A DNA stretch of 64,000 bases, taken from contig NZ_JAPCKK010000017.1 in NCBI RefSeq assembly GCF_030705605.1, positions 1 to 64,000 on the forward strand, read 5' to 3'. The position numbers and the translations under genes were made by a program. Positions within the stretch are counted from its first letter, which is position 1, and each line of letters opens with the position of its first letter. The stretch comes from Paenibacillus zeirhizosphaerae. GTDB taxonomy: Bacteria > Bacillota > Bacilli > Paenibacillales > Paenibacillaceae. Positions 59,060 through 64,000 of the stretch are shown here, one piece after another. The notes beneath the pieces were generated by a model, which saw only the letters and a program-made list of their open reading frames with translations, searched no databases and had not been told where the DNA came from.

Positions 59060-59087
59060 ATATCGGCATTTCATCGCTTTCAGTTGA
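59060..59087 (-). promoter_or_regulatory. SigD (flagellar sigma) promoter of the CheW-like gene
   Basis: Minus-strand GCCGATAT (59060-59067), identical to the SigD -10 consensus, with TCAA (59084-59087) 16 bases upstream as a near match to TAAA. Confidence 0.65.
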
Positions 59088-59148
59088 TCCTGATTTGATG
59101 TTATGATAACAGAGAAACCCAATCCATGTTACAGGAGAGTGAAGGATC

Positions 59149-59367
59149 ATGGCTCGCACCAAAACTCAAAAAGCCATAACCAAAGCAGAGCGTGCGGGAA
59201 AGCGCAGCTTTGCGGACAACCGGAGAACGAATGAACAGTACGGCGCGCTGTCGCAGCACGAGCGGACCACCCCAACCAAGCTGGAAAAACTGCATAAGAT
59301 CAAGCATAAAAAGCGGATCGGAGACGATGGCGCTTTTTTTATTTTTGGGGAAAAGCAAGGGGCATAA
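59149..59367 (+). CDS. small basic hypothetical protein
   Basis: A 72-residue Lys/Arg-rich protein (MARTKTQKAITKAERAGKRS) that I do not recognise. GGAGAGTGAAGG lies upstream of ATG. The last dozen residues (GAFFIFGEKQGA) are read through a terminator-like hairpin AAAGCG/CGCTTT plus T run (59308-59343). It may be a nucleic-acid-binding or spore-type small protein; that is only a guess from composition. Confidence 0.6.
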   Translation: MARTKTQKAITKAERAGKRSFADNRRTNEQYGALSQHERTTPTKLEKLHKIKHKKRIGDDGAFFIFGEKQGA

Positions 59368-59500
59368 AACGCGGAGGGTTTCGTCACTTTCGGGAGAATG
59401 TTTGGTCCTGAGCTTGTCCTGAGAAAAAATTTGCTGTAACGCTCCTATAGCAGGGCGGAAAGATGGTATCCTTAATATAATTCATACTGTACAGGAGTGA

Positions 59501-60385
59501 GTGCTCATGACATTAGCCCGCACCGGGGAGATGATTCCCAGAGAGAAAGTGGTCCTGGACAAAAGATACCCTATTTATATCGCAGATACCATCGGCGTCA
59601 GCTCTCCTTACCAGAAGCTGCACTGGCATGACGTGTTGGAGATCAATTATATTAAATCAGGTTCTGGATATTACATTATTAACGGCAAGAGATTTGAATT
59701 CCAGCAGGGGGACATTTTGCTGATTAACTCGAATGATCTGCATTGTGCCTATGAGGTGCAGGATCTGGTCATGCAGGTCATTGAATTTGATATGTCCTGG
59801 TTTCTCAGCAGCCTGCGCTATGATCCGGAAATCCTTTCGCCTTATAAGGATATGGGCATCCATTTCACCAACCTGCTTGACCGCACCTCGCCGCATATTG
59901 AGGAGATGCGCGCGCTTTTGCTTGAGCTGCAGCAAGAACATGAGCAGGCCCTGCCGTCGTATATTTCCATGGTTCATGCCCATCTGCTGCGCTTTCTGTC
60001 TTGTGTGAACCGCTATTTCCGCCTGGAGGATGCAAGGCTGATCAGCGCGGGCGTCAGCTCCCAGCAGCTTGAGAAAATGCGTCAGGTCATACACGCCATG
60101 GAAGAAAATCTTTCTTACCCATGGACGCTGGAGGAGCTCGCTGCAATTGTATACCTGAGTCCGTCCAGATTCAGCGATATCTTCCGCCGGTCTGTCGGGA
60201 CATCCCCTCTGGAATACCTGATTCAGCTTCGTTTAGAGCATGCGCTGATGCTGCTGGAGCAAACGCAGATGAAGGTCATGGATATCGCTATGGAATGCGG
60301 CTTCCGCAGTCTATCCAATTTCAATCATTTGTTCAAAAAGCACGTCGGCCAATCCCCGAAGCATGCCAGAACACGGCAGAATTAA
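59501..60385 (+). CDS. AraC family transcriptional regulator
   Basis: A 294-residue regulator. The N-terminal cupin sensor (about 20-150) has KLHWHDVLEINYI and FQQGDILLINSNDLH. The C-terminal double helix-turn-helix (about 195-290) has WTLEELAAIVYLSPSRFSDI and the AraC signature ending SNFNHLFKKHVGQSP. The start is GTG 59501 or ATG 59507 after AGGAG. It lies upstream of, and in line with, the LplABC-type sugar transporter, which it probably activates. The 250 bases after it contain no clear gene or promoter. Confidence 0.92.
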   Translation: MLMTLARTGEMIPREKVVLDKRYPIYIADTIGVSSPYQKLHWHDVLEINYIKSGSGYYIINGKRFEFQQGDILLINSNDLHCAYEVQDLVMQVIEFDMSWFLSSLRYDPEILSPYKDMGIHFTNLLDRTSPHIEEMRALLLELQQEHEQALPSYISMVHAHLLRFLSCVNRYFRLEDARLISAGVSSQQLEKMRQVIHAMEENLSYPWTLEELAAIVYLSPSRFSDIFRRSVGTSPLEYLIQLRLEHALMLLEQTQMKVMDIAMECGFRSLSNFNHLFKKHVGQSPKHARTRQN

Positions 60386-60632
60386 CACACCCTTCACTTC
60401 AAAATAAGCATACCTTAATAAAACATCACTCATAGTTAACATATAGAGATAGAATATGCCCCTTTGGGTTCATAACTTTTGAAACTCCAGTAAAATAACG
60501 TAACTTTACAGACGTTTAACAGGAGAAAAGAACTGTTTTCGCCCTGTAAAATAGGAAAAAAAGACAGGTTACTTAACGCGGTTGTGACAAGCTGAAGCCG
60601 CCGCGAAGTTCCTGTTAAAGGGGGGGACGTTC

Positions 60633-61607
60633 CTGCAAAGCAGTGTCCGTACAGAGCAGCCATTGGTGGTCGACCCGGAAAGCGAGTCCTATCATAAACC
60701 GAGCCTGCTGCTTAGATTCGCTCGGCAGTGGGAAATTCAGTTGATGGTTGTGCCTGCGCTGCTCTTCATTATTGTGTTCAGCTACGTCCCGATGTACGGG
60801 GTGCTGATGGCCTTTCAGGATTACAACATTTTCAAGGGTTTTCTGGCAAGTCCATGGGTAGGGTTCAAGCATTTCGAAATGTTCTTCCATGCGCCCGAGT
60901 TTTGGAATGTCATGAGGAACACCATCGTCATTAGTTTGCTGAAGCTGCTGATTGGCTTCCCTGCGCCAATTATTTTAGCACTTATGCTGAATGAGATCCG
61001 CAGTCGGGTATTCAAGAGGACGATCCAGACCATCAGCTATCTTCCCCATTTTCTGTCCTGGGTCATCGTCTCTGGCTTTGTCGTCTCCTTGCTGTCTACA
61101 GATAACGGCAGCCTTAACATTGTGTTGATGAAATTGAATCTGATTGAAGCTCCAATCAATTTCCTGTCGTTGCCCGAATATTTCTGGACCATCCTGGTGA
61201 CCACCGGAGTCTGGAAGGAGATCGGCTTTGCCTCCATCGTCTATCTGGCCGCGATTGCGGGTGTAAATCCGCAACTGTATGAAGCCGCAGCCATGGATGG
61301 GGCAAGCCGTATCCGGCAAATCTTTTCGATTACGATTCCGTCGATTATGCCGGTGATTATCGTATTCATGATTTTGGCCATCGGCAATCTGCTGAATGCA
61401 GGCTTTGACGATATCCTGCTCCTTGGCGCCAATCCGGTGCTGCGGGATGTGGGAGATGTAATTGATACTTACGTGTACCGGGTGGGGATTCAGAATTCGC
61501 GTTATTCATACGCCACCGGTGTTGGATTATTCAAGGCCTTGATCAGTGTCGGTCTGCTGGCAGCCGCCAACTATGCCGCCCGCAAATCCGGCAACAGTCT
61601 GTGGTAA
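60633..61607 (+). CDS. carbohydrate ABC transporter permease (LplB type)
   Basis: A permease of about 324 residues with six membrane segments. It has SYVPMYGVLMAFQDYNI near the first loop and the EAAAMDGASRIRQIFSITIP coupling helix (about 230-250) that meets the ATPase. Such Paenibacillus systems share a general ATPase encoded elsewhere. The start is unusual: no ATG, GTG or TTG follows the upstream stop until a TTG at 60663, which has no ribosome site, whereas GGGGGGG lies seven bases before a CTG at 60633. Confidence 0.88.
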   Translation: MQSSVRTEQPLVVDPESESYHKPSLLLRFARQWEIQLMVVPALLFIIVFSYVPMYGVLMAFQDYNIFKGFLASPWVGFKHFEMFFHAPEFWNVMRNTIVISLLKLLIGFPAPIILALMLNEIRSRVFKRTIQTISYLPHFLSWVIVSGFVVSLLSTDNGSLNIVLMKLNLIEAPINFLSLPEYFWTILVTTGVWKEIGFASIVYLAAIAGVNPQLYEAAAMDGASRIRQIFSITIPSIMPVIIVFMILAIGNLLNAGFDDILLLGANPVLRDVGDVIDTYVYRVGIQNSRYSYATGVGLFKALISVGLLAAANYAARKSGNSLW

Positions 61608-61649
61608 TCCGGGAATGGTGCAGGAGAGCCGACAGAGAGGAGGAGATGG

Positions 61650-62543
61650 ATGAAGCTGACCTTAGGAGATAAAGTGATGACGCTTGTCATCTATGTATTA
61701 TTGACATTGCTCGGGTTTGCCGCTTTTTATCCGTTTTGGAACGCTGCGGTCATCTCGTTTAATGACGGGAACGATACACTGCGGGGAGGAGTTACCTTTT
61801 GGCCAAGAGCCTTTACGCTGGAGAACTATGCGGTGGTGTTCAAGGATAAGCGGCTGATTGACGGGTTTATCATTTCGGTGCTGCGGACCGTGATCGGGAC
61901 GGTACTTTCCATCCTGGCCACTGCAGTTTTCGCCTACGGCATGACCAGGCGAGAGTTGATGGGGCGCAAATTGTATATGATCCTCTGTATCATTACCATG
62001 TACTTCAGCGGAGGGCTTATTCCGACCTACCTGCTCATCCGCGAGCTGCAGCTTATCGATACGTTCTGGGTCATGATCATTCCCGGTCTCATCAGCGTAT
62101 GGAACATGATTATTTTCAGGACGTTCTTTATGGGCATGCCTGACGGTCTCGATGAATCAGCCCGTATTGACGGTTGCTCGCAATGGGGGGTATTCTTTCG
62201 GATTATTCTGCCGCTGTCCGGGCCGGTTATGGCGACTTTGTCCTTGTTTACCGCGGTCTATCATTGGAATGACTGGTTCGCCCCTAGCATTTATATCTCC
62301 AATCTGGACCTGCTGCCGATTCAGACCAAGCTGCAGCAGATTCTCAACTCGAACATTATGACAGAGCAGATGTCCCAGATGGATTCTGCGGCTGCAAGCC
62401 ACTTGAGCAAGATGAAGAGTGTGACCACCAAGTCGCTTTCGATGGCTACGATGATGGTGGCCACAGTACCGATCCTGCTGGTGTATCCGTTTGTGCAGAA
62501 ATATTTCGTTAAAGGGGTCATGATCGGATCATTGAAGGAGTAG
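61650..62543 (+). CDS. carbohydrate ABC transporter permease (LplC/YtcP type)
   Basis: A 297-residue second permease of the importer, with six membrane segments. AFYPFWNAAVISFNDG lies near the N-terminus and the coupling helix DESARIDGCSQWGVFFRIIL at about 170-190. The C-terminal VQKYFVKGVMIGSLKE is typical. GAGGAGGAG precedes ATG. It is separated by 42 bases from the first permease. Confidence 0.93.
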   Translation: MKLTLGDKVMTLVIYVLLTLLGFAAFYPFWNAAVISFNDGNDTLRGGVTFWPRAFTLENYAVVFKDKRLIDGFIISVLRTVIGTVLSILATAVFAYGMTRRELMGRKLYMILCIITMYFSGGLIPTYLLIRELQLIDTFWVMIIPGLISVWNMIIFRTFFMGMPDGLDESARIDGCSQWGVFFRIILPLSGPVMATLSLFTAVYHWNDWFAPSIYISNLDLLPIQTKLQQILNSNIMTEQMSQMDSAAASHLSKMKSVTTKSLSMATMMVATVPILLVYPFVQKYFVKGVMIGSLKE

Positions 62544-62603
62544 CCTGCTCCATCGACGGCGCTTCATTCGGTCTCTGCAAGTGCATACAAGGGGGAAGGT
62601 ACC

Positions 62604-64000
62604 ATGAACTATTGGAAAAAGAAAACAATGCTGTCTTCTTTGTCAGTTCTGCTTGTCATGATACTCGGTTTAACCGGATGTTCGGGCTCGGGCGGAGGCG
62701 AGGAAAGCTCCTCAACCGCTGAAGGTGAACCGGTTACACTGGGGACGGATCCATTGAACTTCTCGTTCTACGGTCATTACGACTGGTACACGATGCCTGT
62801 GTGGGGCGAGGATCTGGCGTCCAAGTGGATTCAGGAGAACAAGAAGGTAACCGTTGAGCCGATCAGCTCGGGAGGCAATGCCAAACAAAAGCTGAGCACG
62901 ATGATCGTCTCGGGTGAGCTGCCTGATGTGATCTGGCTGGAGCGGGGCGCTGATGTTGAGAAGCTGCGCGCAGCCGGCATGCTGGTTCCGCTCGATGATT
63001 ATCTCGATAAATATCCCAACCTGAAGAAATGGGCGGGCGAATCCACATTGGATATGCTGCGTTCCTCGGACGGCAAGCTGTATCAGTTTCCGAACTGGTA
63101 TACGACGCAGCCGAACGGCAACGCCGGGTATGTGGTGAACAAGAAAATTTACGAGGATCTCGGCTCGCCTTCGTTGGAAACGACAGATGATTTCTACGCC
63201 TATCTAAAGCTGGTTAAAGAAAAATATCCTGATGTCGTGCCATTCGAGGTCGGTGAGAAAGCGGATGGGGTTGATATTCTGATCACCGCCTTTGCTGAAA
63301 ATCGCCCGTATTTATTTAACACCATGATGGCTGTGCCCAACGGGGACCAACTGACATCTATTTTCAAAGACCCTGCTTTCCGTGAAGGGCTGCAGCTTGC
63401 GAACAAGCTGTACCAGGAAGGTCTGATCACCCAGGATGCGTTCACCCAGAAGCCGGAGCAGATTGAGCAGAAGATCCGAAACGGCCAGGTGGCGGTGTAT
63501 GCCGCATCGAGCCCGACGGAAGACGGAGCTATCGGCAATGCGATCCTGTCGGCTGAGGACCCGGGTGCAGGTTATTTCATGGTCTGGCCGATTCATAAGC
63601 AAGGCCTCGACAAGAATAAAGTGTATCCCGGTGATTATAAGCAGCAGGGCTGGAACGTAAGCGTCATCACCCAATCGGCTAAAAACCCGGAAGCCATCTT
63701 CGCCTTCCTGGATTGGATGACAGGGCCTGAAGGGCAGCGAATCATTATGTGGGGGCCGGAAGGCACCTTCTGGGATGGTGTTGACGAGGACGAGGCTCCA
63801 TTGTTTACGGAGAAATACCTCACAGATACCAAGGCGCGTGACGAGTTCATGCACTCGACCGTGGATTTGCAGTGGGTCGGCAATACGGTGTATGTAGATA
63901 AGTCGAAGATGAAATTCGAATCGACACTGCCGCCGGAAAAGCAAAACTGGGAGTCTCGCTGGCAGTCTGAGATTACATGGAAGACACAGTACAATGCAAC
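62604..64000 (+). CDS. extracellular solute-binding lipoprotein (LplA type), partial
   Basis: The first 465 codons of a sugar-binding lipoprotein that runs off the window. The signal peptide ends at the lipobox GLTGC (Cys24), followed by a Gly/Ser/Glu-rich linker. The binding fold starts FSFYGHYDWYTMP and includes IVSGELPDVIWLERGAD and PEAIFAFLDWMTGPEGQRI. GGGGGAAGG lies before ATG. With the two permeases it forms an LplABC-type oligosaccharide importer under the AraC regulator. Confidence 0.92.
   Translation, partial: MNYWKKKTMLSSLSVLLVMILGLTGCSGSGGGEESSSTAEGEPVTLGTDPLNFSFYGHYDWYTMPVWGEDLASKWIQENKKVTVEPISSGGNAKQKLSTMIVSGELPDVIWLERGADVEKLRAAGMLVPLDDYLDKYPNLKKWAGESTLDMLRSSDGKLYQFPNWYTTQPNGNAGYVVNKKIYEDLGSPSLETTDDFYAYLKLVKEKYPDVVPFEVGEKADGVDILITAFAENRPYLFNTMMAVPNGDQLTSIFKDPAFREGLQLANKLYQEGLITQDAFTQKPEQIEQKIRNGQVAVYAASSPTEDGAIGNAILSAEDPGAGYFMVWPIHKQGLDKNKVYPGDYKQQGWNVSVITQSAKNPEAIFAFLDWMTGPEGQRIIMWGPEGTFWDGVDEDEAPLFTEKYLTDTKARDEFMHSTVDLQWVGNTVYVDKSKMKFESTLPPEKQNWESRWQSEITWKTQYNA

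Overview
The window looks like chromosome from a Paenibacillus-type member of the Bacillales (low-to-mid GC, by eye near 50%). It opens with the 5S end of an rRNA operon and an eleven-gene tRNA cluster. It then has the Firmicute order sigW-rsiW, cdaA-cdaR-glmM and a glmS preceded by its self-cleaving ribozyme. Typical Bacillales regulatory signals occur (SigA, SigW and SigD promoters, cre boxes, a ydaO c-di-AMP riboswitch), along with a secreted GH26-CBM3 mannanase, a GH95 fucosidase and Lpl-type sugar ABC transporters. No species can be named from the sequence alone.

Layout: 0-1.2 kb rRNA/tRNA; 1.5-12.1 kb conserved housekeeping (ppc, sigW-rsiW, cdaA-cdaR-glmM-glmS); 12.1-14.2 kb a transposase-less Tn7-like mini-element sitting in the glmS terminator (attTn7); 14.3-20.8 kb an accessory region with a VOC protein, a structured-RNA candidate, a PhzF protein, an IS21-like end and a GC-rich oxidoreductase cluster with a divergent TetR regulator; 21-32.5 kb carbohydrate and redox metabolism (mannanase, zinc alcohol dehydrogenase with MerR regulator, SgrR-like regulator, GTP cyclohydrolase II, Rrf2-nitroreductase pair, fucosidase); 32.6-43.5 kb efflux and stress genes (TetR-MFS, c-di-AMP riboswitch-NlpC/P60, Zn/Cd ATPase with ArsR repressor, HxlR-MFS, two-component system); 43.6-50.2 kb a patch of small genes and debris (truncated retropepsin, decayed GNAT, type I toxin, partial duplication, frameshifted VOC gene, MFS and ABC stubs) around alaX and an alpha/beta hydrolase; 50.2-57.2 kb amidase-GGT and a TrpXYZ-like ABC transporter; 57.4-59.4 kb a group II intron remnant, GNAT and a CheW-like gene with a SigD-type promoter; 59.5-64 kb an AraC regulator and an LplABC-type sugar transporter running off the end.

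Two circuits link distant parts of the window. CdaA makes c-di-AMP at 6 kb, and a ydaO-type c-di-AMP riboswitch precedes a cell-wall hydrolase at 35.2 kb, while glmM-glmS feed the wall precursor pool. SigW appears to drive its own anti-sigma gene through a promoter lying between sigW and rsiW. The most notable accessory structure is the 2.1-kb element at 12111-14230. It has four close-packed TnsB-like sites at the glmS-proximal end and three spaced ones at the distal end, the arrangement of Tn7, but no recognisable tns genes.
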